Shown one piece after another: positions 35,882-43,306 of a stretch of DNA of 64,000 nucleotides. The translations under genes were made by a program, and so were the position numbers. Numbering within the stretch: the stretch's first letter is position 1; each line of letters starts with the position of its first letter. The DNA lies in NCBI GenBank assembly GCA_945901045.1, contig CAMDKK010000009.1:19997-83996 (forward strand). The letters are read 5' to 3'. Under the pieces are notes generated by a model. It worked only from the letters and a program-made list of their open reading frames with translations. It ran no database searches and was not told where the DNA came from. Source of the stretch: Limnohabitans sp. Rim8 (GTDB taxonomy: Bacteria; Pseudomonadota; Gammaproteobacteria; Burkholderiales; Burkholderiaceae_C).

Positions 35882-36865
35882 TTATTCTGCGGGGTAGAGT
35901 CCCAGCCCTCTGGCATGCAAGCGACTCAAGCCCAGCAGCGCATCGGTGAACGGCGTGGCCACGTGCGTGAGTTGTCCCAACTCGCGCACGGCACTGACCA
36001 AGGCATCGAGCTCAATGGTTTTGCCTGCTTCCACATCCTGCAGCATCGAGGTTTTGAAAGCCCCCAATTTACGCGTGATGGCATGACGGTCATCGGGCTG
36101 CTGGTCAATGGGTATACCCAGTTGCTCGCCAATCGACTTGGCTTCAAGCATCACCGTTGAAATAAAGCCACGCACCAAGTCGTCGTTCAGGATCTTATCG
36201 GTGGTCGCACCGGTCATGCCGCTGATGGGGTTCACCGTCATGTTGCCCCACAGTTTGTACCAAATGTCTTTCTGAATCTGGGCTGACAGGCTTGCGTTGA
36301 AACCGGCCCGCACCAACTCATCAACCCAGCCCTGCGCACGTACTGTGGCTTGGCCCGAAGGCTCGCCCACAATCAGGCCGTTGCCAAAGTGATGACGGAT
36401 GACGCCTGGGGCATCGACCGAACAACTGGAATGCACCACACCACCGAGCACATGCGCCGCTGGAATGCCTTGTGCGATGTCACCCCGAGGGTCGATGGTT
36501 TGCAAACGGGTGCCAGCCACTCGCTCCCCAAAGCCTTGCAAAAACCACCAAGGCACGCCATTCATGGCGGTAAACACAAGGGTTTGAGAGCCCAACAGTG
36601 GCCCGATTTGTGCGGCCACATCGGCCAAAGCAGGGGCTTTGACGGCGATGATCACGACATCTTGCACACCCAGCTCGGTGGGTTGGCTGCTGGCCCTTAT
36701 TTGCACGTTGTGCACCACGCCTGCTTGGTGGAGCGTCAAGCCCGCGGTTTGCAAAGCCTTGAGCGTTGTTCCACGTGCCACGGCACTGACAGTGCAACCG
36801 GCTTGCGCCAGATGTACGCCGAGCCAGCCTCCAATGGCACCCACACCGTAAATACAAACGTTCAT
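35882..36865 (-). CDS. 2-dehydropantoate 2-reductase family oxidoreductase (PanE/ApbA)
   Basis: This 327-residue protein has the NADP-binding start MNVCIYGVGAIGGWLGVHLA, the inter-domain VVIIAVKAPALADVAAQIGPLL, and C-terminal domain KLWGNMTVNPISGMTGAT with the conserved catalytic Lys/Asn/Ser region. It may make pantoate, or it may reduce another 2-oxo acid. The overlap with the class II aldolase gene (ATGA) suggests that an aldol product could be its substrate, as ketopantoate is. Not demonstrated. Confidence 0.87.
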   Translation of the reverse strand: MNVCIYGVGAIGGWLGVHLAQAGCTVSAVARGTTLKALQTAGLTLHQAGVVHNVQIRASSQPTELGVQDVVIIAVKAPALADVAAQIGPLLGSQTLVFTAMNGVPWWFLQGFGERVAGTRLQTIDPRGDIAQGIPAAHVLGGVVHSSCSVDAPGVIRHHFGNGLIVGEPSGQATVRAQGWVDELVRAGFNASLSAQIQKDIWYKLWGNMTVNPISGMTGATTDKILNDDLVRGFISTVMLEAKSIGEQLGIPIDQQPDDRHAITRKLGAFKTSMLQDVEAGKTIELDALVSAVRELGQLTHVATPFTDALLGLSRLHARGLGLYPAE

Positions 36866-37647
36866 GTTGCGTAACTTTCATCGATTCGATTGACTTGACG
36901 CACCAAGGCATCCAACACGTCACGGCCCGCGCCGTGGTTGGGATTGAATTGCAAAGCATCTTGAGTGCACTTGGCGGCAATCGCCTCGCTGACGGGAATG
37001 GCGAGGCCCATGCTGAAGGTGGCCATCTGAATTTCGCAGGCACGTTGCAAAGTCCACAAAATGGCAAAGGTGTGCGACAAATTCTGGCCCCAAGCCAGCA
37101 GGCCGTGGTTACGCAAAATAACCGCAGGCTTGTTGCCAATGCTTTTCAACAGGCGCGGCGCTTCGTCTGCATGGATGGTGATGCCTTCAAAATCATGGTA
37201 CGCCACCATGTCGTGCAGCTGTGCGGTGTAAAAATTGGTTTGCTGCAAGCCGCCTTGCAGGCACGCAACCGCCACGCCCGCGGTGGTGTGCGTGTGCATC
37301 ACACAGTGGGCTCCGTCCAGACCCTCATGAATCGCAGCGTGGACCGTGAAACCTGCCGGATTGACCGGAAATTTTGAGCCGTCCAGCACTCGGCCTTGGG
37401 CGTTGATTTTGACCAGATTGCTGGCCGTGACTTCGCTGTAATGCAGGCCGAAAGGGTTGATCAGAAATTGTTTTTCTGAACCACTGACCGACGCGGGCAA
37501 TCGCACCGTGATGTGGTTGTAGATCATCTCGGTCCAACCCAGCATGGCGAACACGCGGTAACAAGCCGCAAGCTCCAAGCGCGCGGTCCATTCATCGGGG
37601 TGCACTTGGCCGCGTAAAGAGGGCAACATTGGAAGTGACTGCGACAT
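36862..37647 (-). CDS. Class II aldolase/adducin family protein
   Basis: The 261-residue protein has the L-fuculose-phosphate aldolase fold: GWTEMIYNHITVRLP (zinc-domain His), AIHEGLDGAHCVMHTHTTAGVAVA with the His-x-His metal pair, and AVILRNHGLLAWGQ with the third His. It could be an aldolase, epimerase or decarboxylase. It begins 2 bp after the stop of a short hpaI-like fragment, where the pathway aldolase is expected, so a replacement role is conceivable but unproven. Confidence 0.85.
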   Translation of the reverse strand: MSQSLPMLPSLRGQVHPDEWTARLELAACYRVFAMLGWTEMIYNHITVRLPASVSGSEKQFLINPFGLHYSEVTASNLVKINAQGRVLDGSKFPVNPAGFTVHAAIHEGLDGAHCVMHTHTTAGVAVACLQGGLQQTNFYTAQLHDMVAYHDFEGITIHADEAPRLLKSIGNKPAVILRNHGLLAWGQNLSHTFAILWTLQRACEIQMATFSMGLAIPVSEAIAAKCTQDALQFNPNHGAGRDVLDALVRQVNRIDESYAT

Positions 37648-37648
37648 G

Positions 37649-37777
37649 TCAGTTCACCTTGCCCGTGAGGTCATTGACCACCTTGGCGCTAAAGAGACTG
37701 CTCAGGACCGGCCAAAATAAGCCTTGCTTTTTGCCAGCGTAGAGCATTTTTTTGAATGAATTTACGGGTGTTTTCAT
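37649..37777 (-). pseudogene. hpaI: Short frame resembling the N-terminus of HpaI aldolase (remnant)
   Basis: The 42-codon frame starts MKTPVNSFKKMLYAGKKQGL and then diverges (FWPVLSSLFSAKVVNDLTGKVN). The first twenty residues resemble the start of HpaI/HpcH, 4-hydroxy-2-oxoheptanedioate aldolase (M-K-T-P-V-N-x-F-K...AG..Q-GLW). HpaI is the only ring-fission enzyme of the hpa pathway otherwise missing here. A GAGG site lies 7 bp before the ATG and the frame ends 2 bp before the class II aldolase start. I read it as a deletion remnant. An intact small peptide gene is the alternative. Confidence 0.45.
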
Positions 37778-37789
37778 GGCAGCCTCGGG

Positions 37790-38605
37790 TTAAACAAATT
37801 GGAATTGCAAACGACCCAAAGGGCCATAGTCGGCGTCAAAGACATCACCCAGCTTGGCCAGCGCTGGTTTTGTGAACGAACCGGCCAGCACAATTTCGCC
37901 GGCCTGCAAGTGCTCTCCCCAAGGTGCGAGCTTATTGGCCAGCCAGGCTATGCCGACTGCGGGGTGGCCTTGAACACCGGCGGCCAGGCCCGTTTCTTCC
38001 ACCACACCATTTTGTCGCAAGATGGCGCCGCACCAAGGCAAGTCGGTGGTGTGCGGGTCGACGTGCTTGGCGCCGAGCACAATGCCGGCGTTGGCGGCGT
38101 TGTCGCTGATGGTGTCGTAGACCTTGCGCATCACTTTGGTGTGGCGGTCAAACTGCTCGATGCGCGAGTCGATGATTTCGATCGCAGGCGTCACGTAGTC
38201 CGTGGCATCGAGCACCTGCTCCACCGTCACATGGGGGCCGCGCAGTTCCTTTTTGAGAATGAAAGCCAGCTCGACCTCGACCCGGGGGATGATGAAGTTG
38301 GTGAAAGGAATGTCCAGCACCTGACCAGGGCTACAGGTGTAACGCATGTCATCGAGCAGCGTGCCATAGTCCGGCTCGTCGATCTGGCTGGCCACCTGCA
38401 TGGCGCGGCTGGTCAGGCCGATTTTGTGGCCGATCAGGGTGCGCCCTTCGGCGAACTTGATCTGCATCCAGGCGCGGTTGATGTGGTAACCGTCTTCGAT
38501 CGTCATGCCCGCAAAGCGCTTGGAAAAGTGCTCGACCTGTACGCGAGATTTTTCGGATTGGTGCAGCTCAAGCGCGAGCTGCTGGATCAATGCGTCATCA
38601 AACAT
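37790..38605 (-). CDS. hpaH: 2-oxo-hept-4-ene-1,7-dioate hydratase HpaH
   Basis: This 271-residue protein of the FAH-like hydratase group (MhpD/HpaH) has [37 protein letters not shown] with metal Glu residues, [15 protein letters not shown] and [14 protein letters not shown]. The [12 protein letters not shown] and [14 protein letters not shown] segments fit HpaH rather than MhpD. It hydrates the product of HpaG in homoprotocatechuate meta-cleavage. It lies downstream of hpaF with a REP-like pair between them. Confidence 0.93.
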   Translation of the reverse strand: MFDDALIQQLALELHQSEKSRVQVEHFSKRFAGMTIEDGYHINRAWMQIKFAEGRTLIGHKIGLTSRAMQVASQIDEPDYGTLLDDMRYTCSPGQVLDIPFTNFIIPRVEVELAFILKKELRGPHVTVEQVLDATDYVTPAIEIIDSRIEQFDRHTKVMRKVYDTISDNAANAGIVLGAKHVDPHTTDLPWCGAILRQNGVVEETGLAAGVQGHPAVGIAWLANKLAPWGEHLQAGEIVLAGSFTKPALAKLGDVFDADYGPLGRLQFQFV

Positions 38606-38620
38606 GTTTTCATTTCTCTC

Positions 38621-38688
38621 GTAGGCACCAGCCTGGCTGGCGATTGTTTGCGATTTCCGGAATTCGCCAGCAGGGCTGGCTGCTACCA
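38621..38688 (+). repeat. Inverted pair of REP-like elements
   Basis: GTAGGCACCAGCCTGGCTGG CGATT at 38621 is followed by the opposite-strand copy TTCGCCAGCAGGGCTGGCTG CTACC ending near 38688. The two can pair. It sits between hpaF and hpaH and could act as an RNA processing or stability signal inside the operon. Confidence 0.65.
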
Positions 38689-38701
38689 GGCCACATTGTG
38701 C

Positions 38702-39157
38702 TCAGGCCTTGGTGAACAAGGGGTGGATGTTGCTGAGCTTGGCGTCGAACACTTCAGGGCCGACGTCGATTTGAAGCGTGACACCGATATGGCGCTGGGC
38801 CATCACGGGTGCAAAAAAAACCTTTGCGACTTCAAGCAAGGTCTGGCCGGCGCGTTGCTGCGTGGCTTCGCTGCGACCACGGCCCATGCGCACATTCAAG
38901 TACACAAAAGCGTAGTCGCCTGAACCGCCATGGGGGTTGGCATCAAACTGCGCTGCCGCCAAGCCAGCTGCGCCGCCATCCGCTACCGCGTGATGCGGCG
39001 CTGGATAAGCCAGCACACGTGTGCCGCCCGTGGGAAAGACCTGCTTGCCTTCTTCGTCCTTGACGGTGAGCATGGCATCCGCCATTTGGCGGCATAGGGT
39101 GGTCATGTGGACTTCGCCATCCAACTGCGCGGTGTAGAGAATCACAAGATGGGGCAT
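38702..39157 (-). CDS. hpaF: 5-carboxymethyl-2-hydroxymuconate delta-isomerase HpaF
   Basis: This 151-residue protein of the tautomerase superfamily has the catalytic N-terminal proline after Met (MPHLVILYTAQ). It continues with LCRQMADAMLTV, VLAYPAPHHAVADGG, the Arg-containing LNVRMGRGRSEATQQ and HIGVTLQIDVGPE. Length and motifs match CHM isomerase (HpaF/HpcD), which isomerises the acid produced by HpaE. It is somewhat longer than the 126-residue E. coli C form. Confidence 0.92.
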   Translation of the reverse strand: MPHLVILYTAQLDGEVHMTTLCRQMADAMLTVKDEEGKQVFPTGGTRVLAYPAPHHAVADGGAAGLAAAQFDANPHGGSGDYAFVYLNVRMGRGRSEATQQRAGQTLLEVAKVFFAPVMAQRHIGVTLQIDVGPEVFDAKLSNIHPLFTKA

Positions 39158-39200
39158 GGGGTATCCTTAAAGCGGTTCATTTTTGGGCTTGACTCAAAGT

Positions 39201-39271
39201 CGTCATTCTTGGGCTTGACCCGAGGATCCATGGACGGTCAAAGGGGGGTCCCGGATCACGTCCGGGATGAC
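39201..39271. repeat. Imperfect palindromic intergenic repeat (GTCATYC ends)
   Basis: A left arm CGTCATTCTTGGGCTTGACC CGAGGATCC and a right arm GGGTCCCGGATCACGTCCGG GATGAC are imperfect inverted copies separated by about 15 bp. A short truncated copy of the left arm precedes it (39184-39195). It differs from the REP-like family elsewhere in the window and lies between hpaD and hpaF. Confidence 0.6.
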
Positions 39272-39289
39272 AGAAAATTGCATGCATGT

Positions 39290-40216
39290 TCACAGCCTTG
39301 TGCTCACAGCGGTATAGCCTTGGGCCGCACTGGCTTGGGCTGGTGGAATGTGCTGACCACTCTGCGGCGTGACTTCAAACACGGCATTGAGTTGCCCTGT
39401 ACCCGAAGCCCCGAAGTAAGGCGTGAGAATCTCCACGCCCCCGTCATAGTCCGTCCACCCCAAGGCACCCATCAGCATGGCGGTGTCGTGCATAAAGCCT
39501 TCACCGTGGCCTTTGCTGGCGTACTCGGGCAGCATCTCGCAAAATGTTTTCCACTCCCGCTGGTCCCACATGCGCAGCACTTGTTCGTCCAATTTTTCAA
39601 GGAAAGGGCTCCAGATTTTGTGGGCAAATTCGGGTGCGAGTCCGTTTTGTGCAAAACGGTGACTCAAGCTGCCGCTGGCCAAAAAGGCCACCTTGCCGTC
39701 GTAATGTTTCTCGACCGCTTCGCGCATGGCCCAGCCCAAGCGGGCGCTGTCGTTCAAATAATGCGAAGTGCACAGCGCTGACACCGACACCACCTTGAAA
39801 TGCTGGTCTTGATTCATGTAGCGCAGAGGCACCAGGGTGCCGTATTCGGGCTGCAAGGTGGTAGCGTCATGCGCCAAGGTTTCCACGCCGTAATCGTTGC
39901 ACACCTTGGCCAGCAAGTGCCCCAGCGCCGGGTTGCCGGGCGACTCGAACGCCATATTGCTGATGAAGTGCGGCAACTCGTTGCTGGTGTAAACACCCTT
40001 GAAATACGGCCCGCAGTTGATGTGGTAACCGGCATTGACCAGCCAATGCGTGTCAAACACCACCAAGGTGTCCACGCCCATGGCGCGGCAGCGGCGGCTG
40101 ATTTCTTTGTGCCCATCGATGGCACTTTGGCGTGTGCCAAAACGCTCGCCCGGTATTTCGCTCAGGTACATGCTGGGCACGTGGGTGATTTTGGCGGTAA
40201 GAGCGAGTTGTCCCAT
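39290..40216 (-). CDS. hpaD: 3,4-dihydroxyphenylacetate 2,3-dioxygenase HpaD
   Basis: With the ATG at 40216 (MGQLALTAKITHVPSMYLSE) the protein is 308 residues. It is a class III (LigB-type) extradiol dioxygenase with H-bearing KITHVPSMYLSE, GVDTLVVFDTHWLVNAGYH, and LASGSLSHRF. It opens the homoprotocatechuate ring next to the hydroxyls. The frame is open for another 176 codons upstream, but those overlap the PIN toxin gene on the same strand in another frame and are not conserved. Confidence 0.94.
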   Translation of the reverse strand: MGQLALTAKITHVPSMYLSEIPGERFGTRQSAIDGHKEISRRCRAMGVDTLVVFDTHWLVNAGYHINCGPYFKGVYTSNELPHFISNMAFESPGNPALGHLLAKVCNDYGVETLAHDATTLQPEYGTLVPLRYMNQDQHFKVVSVSALCTSHYLNDSARLGWAMREAVEKHYDGKVAFLASGSLSHRFAQNGLAPEFAHKIWSPFLEKLDEQVLRMWDQREWKTFCEMLPEYASKGHGEGFMHDTAMLMGALGWTDYDGGVEILTPYFGASGTGQLNAVFEVTPQSGQHIPPAQASAAQGYTAVSTRL

Positions 40217-40254
40217 GGTCTTGTTCCTGGTTATTTTGTGCGTGTGCGATGTGA

Positions 40255-40650
40255 TCAAGGACAGATCAATTTGATCTTCGCAAAGTAGGTCTTGTAGCGC
40301 CCCGCGTCGCGGGTGAGCAGTTTGTGGCCATCGGCCTGCGCGTGTGCACCGATGAAAAAGTCGGGCAGTACGCCTGTTTTGGTGCCGCCGCGTTGGCGGT
40401 ATTGCCGAAAGGCCAAGCCTGCAAGGCGGGCGGCGGGGCGTGACAGTTCGAGCATCTGCACGCCCAGCGTGTCCAGAAACGGGTCCAGGTGCGCTGGCTC
40501 GGCAGGGTGACCTGCCAGCTCGGCATAGACCACCATGTTGATGGCCAGTTGACCCGGTTTGGCTCCACGCAAATGCTTCAGAGACCAAGACATCCAGATC
40601 GGATCGGCCTTGTAAATGTCCAGCAGCACATTGGTGTCCACCAAGATCAT
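40255..40650 (-). CDS. PIN-domain toxin of a type II toxin-antitoxin pair (VapC-like)
   Basis: This 131-residue PIN ribonuclease shows the acidic active-site residues in order: D5 (MILVDTNVLLD), E44 (VVYAELAG), D97 (GVLPDFFIGAHA) and D115 (LLTRDAGRY). VapC-type toxins cleave tRNA or rRNA. The ATG overlaps the stop of the antitoxin gene (ATGA). The pair interrupts the hpa operon between hpaE and hpaD, in the same orientation. Confidence 0.9.
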   Translation of the reverse strand: MILVDTNVLLDIYKADPIWMSWSLKHLRGAKPGQLAINMVVYAELAGHPAEPAHLDPFLDTLGVQMLELSRPAARLAGLAFRQYRQRGGTKTGVLPDFFIGAHAQADGHKLLTRDAGRYKTYFAKIKLICP

Positions 40651-40922
40651 GGTTTGTTCCAGCCTTCACCGCGTGTGATCGCCATCCACTCGTCGGTGCT
40701 AGGTCCATCCTTGGCAATGCCAATGAACTGGCGGATCGGGTCATCAGGGGCCAAAAAAGACAGGTCGGGCTCAGGTGCTGGCTTGTTTGGCGACGGTGCT
40801 TTGGCTGCCACCAAGTATTCGGCCAAAGCTTCTTGCACGACTTGCGATTTGGTCAGCTTGCGAACGGCGCAATACTGGGTCAAATCGCGCTCAATGGCTT
40901 CGGGCAGGCGAACAGACAACAT
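40647..40922 (-). CDS. Ribbon-helix-helix antitoxin partner of the PIN toxin
   Basis: The 91-residue protein has an N-terminal ribbon-helix-helix (MLSVRLPEAIERDLTQYCAV, TKSQVVQEALAEYL) and a Pro-rich, acidic C-terminal arm that would wrap the toxin (PDLSFLAPDDPIRQFIGI). It should neutralise the PIN toxin and repress the pair. Four copies of an 8-bp box lie just upstream, consistent with autoregulation. Confidence 0.87.
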   Translation of the reverse strand: MLSVRLPEAIERDLTQYCAVRKLTKSQVVQEALAEYLVAAKAPSPNKPAPEPDLSFLAPDDPIRQFIGIAKDGPSTDEWMAITRGEGWNKP

Positions 40923-40932
40923 GATGACTCCT

Positions 40933-40996
40933 TGTCATACGGGGTTGATAGACTTGTATGACATCAAGTATGACACGATTTTAAATTTTGTCATAC
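40933..40996. promoter_or_regulatory. Operator region of the toxin-antitoxin pair: four TGTCATAC boxes
   Basis: TGTCATAC at 40933-40940, its complement GTATGACA at 40956-40963 and 40968-40975, and TGTCATAC again at 40989-40996. The last overlaps the hpaE stop codon. Ribbon-helix-helix antitoxins bind such short repeated boxes, so this is the likely autoregulatory operator and promoter. Confidence 0.7.
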
Positions 40997-42463
40997 GCCC
41001 CAATGCGGTATGTGATGCGAGCCCATGGACACCGCCACGTTTTTGGGTTCGCAAAAAACTTCGTAGCTCCAGGTGCCGCCTTCGCGCCCGGTGCCGCTGG
41101 CCTTGGTGCCGCCAAAGGGTTGACGCAGGTCACGCACGTTTTGGCTGTTGACAAAGCACATGCCCGCCTCCACTGCAGCGGCCACGCGGTGCGCTTTGCC
41201 AATGTTCTCGGTCCACACGTAGCTACTCAAACCGTACTGAATGTCGTTGGCCAACTCAATTGCGTGCGCTTCGTCTTTGAACGGGATCAGGCAAGCCACA
41301 GGGCCAAAAATTTCTTCTTGCGCGATCTTCATGCGGTTGTCCACGTCGGCAAACACGGTGGGCCACACGAAGTTGCCTTTTTGCAAGTCACCCGTCAATT
41401 CAGGCGCGTAGCTAGGGCGGTCAAGACCGCCGCACAATAGCGTCGCGCCTTCTTTCGGGCCGAGTTCGATGTAGCTGCGCACCTTGGCCAAGTGAGCCTG
41501 CGAGATCATCGGGCCGACGATGGTTTTTTCATCCAGTGGATCGCCGACCGCGATGCGCTTGGCGCGTTCGGTGAACTTGGCCACAAAATCGGCATAAATG
41601 CTTTGTTGCACCAGGATGCGACTGCCGGCGGTGCAGCGCTCGCCATTGTTGCTGAAGATCATGAACACGGCTGCGTCCAAGGCGCGGTCCAGGTCGGCGT
41701 CTTCAAAGATCACAAAAGGCGACTTACCGCCGAGTTCCATGCTGAATTTTTTGAGGCCTGCCGATTGCACAATCCGGTTGCCGGTGGCCGTTGAACCCGT
41801 GAAGCTGATGGCCCGCACATCAGGATGCGCCACCAAGGGCTCACCGGTTGTCTTGCCATAACCGTGCACCAGATTCAACACACCCGCAGGCACACCGGCT
41901 TCGAGCGCCAGCTCACCCAAACGGGCCGCACTCATGGGCGAGAGTTCACTCATCTTCAGCACAGCGGTATTGCCAAAGGCCAGGCAGGGCGCGACCTTCC
42001 AAGTGGCGGTCATGAAGGGCACGTTCCAAGGGCTGATCAATGCGCATACGCCCACCGGGTGGAACAAGGTGTAGTTCAGGTGCGTGGGCGTGGGGTAGGT
42101 GTGACCGTCCACGCGGGTGCACATTTCTGCAAAGTAATGAAAATTATCGGCCGCACGGGGCACCAATTGTTTGCCTGTTTGCGCAATCACCTGGCCACAA
42201 TCCTTGGTTTCGGTTTCGGCAATCTCAGGCACATGCTGGGCGATCAATTCGCCCAACTTTCGCATGATTTTGGCGCGCTCCGGTGCGGGGGTGGCGGCCC
42301 ACTTGGGAAAGGCAGCTTTGGCAGCCGCAACCGCGGCATTGACTTCCGGCAAGCCGCCTGAGGCGACTTCGGCCAACACCTCCTGTGTTGCGGGGTTGAC
42401 GGTTTCAAAATAACCGCTGCCGGCGATACTTTGGCCATTGATGAGGTGGTTGATTTGTTGCAT
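40991..42463 (-). CDS. hpaE: 5-carboxymethyl-2-hydroxymuconate semialdehyde dehydrogenase HpaE
   Basis: The 490-residue aldehyde dehydrogenase has ALISPWNVPFMTATWKVAP, FTGSTATGNRIV, general base E243 (SMELGGKSP), nucleophile C277 (NNGERCTAGSR) and QEEIFGPVACLIPF. Position in the hpa cluster and the N-terminal INHLINGQSIAGSGYFETVN mark it as HpaE. It oxidises the semialdehyde made by HpaD with NAD. The stop codon overlaps the last operator box of the toxin-antitoxin pair. Confidence 0.94.
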   Translation of the reverse strand: MQQINHLINGQSIAGSGYFETVNPATQEVLAEVASGGLPEVNAAVAAAKAAFPKWAATPAPERAKIMRKLGELIAQHVPEIAETETKDCGQVIAQTGKQLVPRAADNFHYFAEMCTRVDGHTYPTPTHLNYTLFHPVGVCALISPWNVPFMTATWKVAPCLAFGNTAVLKMSELSPMSAARLGELALEAGVPAGVLNLVHGYGKTTGEPLVAHPDVRAISFTGSTATGNRIVQSAGLKKFSMELGGKSPFVIFEDADLDRALDAAVFMIFSNNGERCTAGSRILVQQSIYADFVAKFTERAKRIAVGDPLDEKTIVGPMISQAHLAKVRSYIELGPKEGATLLCGGLDRPSYAPELTGDLQKGNFVWPTVFADVDNRMKIAQEEIFGPVACLIPFKDEAHAIELANDIQYGLSSYVWTENIGKAHRVAAAVEAGMCFVNSQNVRDLRQPFGGTKASGTGREGGTWSYEVFCEPKNVAVSMGSHHIPHWGV

Positions 42464-42483
42464 GTCTATTCCGTTTTTGTTTT

Positions 42484-42549
42484 TGCAGGATCCTGCCTGC
42501 AGGCGATTGATGGCTGTTCATGCAATCGCTTGCTGGGCAAGCTCCTACA
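42484..42549 (+). repeat. REP-like pair between hpaG2 and hpaE
   Basis: TGCAGGATCCTGCCTGCAGG CGATTG at 42484 is followed by an opposite-facing GCAATCGCTTGCTGGGCAAG CTCCTACA. The second copy overlaps the last codons of hpaG2. Confidence 0.65.
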
Positions 42550-43306
42550 AAGTGATGGTGTTGATGAGTTGGCCAATGCCTTCGATCTCGGTCACGATGA
42601 CGTCACCCGGCTGGCAGTCCACAATGCCGTCGGGCGTGCCGGTGAGAATCACGTCGCCAGGCTGAAGTGTCATGAAGCTGCTGAAGTATTCGATCAGCGT
42701 GGACACATCAAAAATCATGTCGGCCGTTGTTCCGCTTTGCGTGACTTTGCCGTTCACCGTGGTTTGCAGCTTGAGCGCCATCGGTTGCGGTACATCGGCC
42801 GCGTCAACCAGCCAAGGCCCGATGGGCGTGCAGGTATCGCGGTTTTTAACGCGCAAATTGGGGCGGTACCAGTTTTCCAGATAGTCGCGTATGGCGTAGT
42901 CATTGGCGACGGTGTAGCCGCCCACGTAGTCGTAAGCATCAGCTTTTTTGACATGCCGTGCGGTACGCCCGATCACCACGGCCAACTCGCATTCATAGTG
43001 CATGTATTTCACCTCCGCAGGCCGTTTCGTCAAGGCTTTGTGGCCAATGAATGCGGCTTCACCCTTCATGAAAGCCAAAGGCTCTTCGGGCGCCTTGAAC
43101 TCAAGTTCCCTGGCATGGTCGGCATAGTTCAAGCCCAAAGCGATCACGGTGCGTGCCTGGGCTACCGGTGGCAAGGGGGGTAGCCAGACCACGTCGTCAA
43201 AACTGACGAGATGACCTTTGTGCGGGCCTTGGGTGATGCGCAGCTGCCCTTCGGATTCGATGGCGTTCTGAACGGCGCCTGACCAAGCGATGCGTGCGTG
43301 CTTCAT
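42545..43306 (-). CDS. HpaG C-terminal-type subunit: 2-hydroxyhepta-2,4-diene-1,7-dioate isomerase
   Basis: This 253-residue FAH-fold protein has VIALGLNYADHARELEF, YMHYECELAVVIGRTAR (metal Glu), ANDYAIRDYLENWYRPNLRVKN and GDVILTGTPDGI. It corresponds to the C-terminal half of the two-domain HpaG of E. coli, which acts as decarboxylase/isomerase after HpaF. Its ATG overlaps the stop of the N-terminal-half gene (ATGA), so the two halves are probably made in equal amounts and associate. Confidence 0.9.
   Translation of the reverse strand: MKHARIAWSGAVQNAIESEGQLRITQGPHKGHLVSFDDVVWLPPLPPVAQARTVIALGLNYADHARELEFKAPEEPLAFMKGEAAFIGHKALTKRPAEVKYMHYECELAVVIGRTARHVKKADAYDYVGGYTVANDYAIRDYLENWYRPNLRVKNRDTCTPIGPWLVDAADVPQPMALKLQTTVNGKVTQSGTTADMIFDVSTLIEYFSSFMTLQPGDVILTGTPDGIVDCQPGDVIVTEIEGIGQLINTITL

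Noticed and set aside
37649-37777. Leader peptide/attenuator reading of the 42-codon frame before the class II aldolase
   Set aside because: No hairpin alternatives or amino-acid run typical of attenuation. The HpaI-like start in an hpa operon is the simpler explanation.
40217-40744. N-terminal extension of hpaD by 176 codons
   Set aside because: It is an out-of-frame shadow of the PIN toxin gene. The conserved HpaD start MGQLALTAKITHVPS is at 40216.
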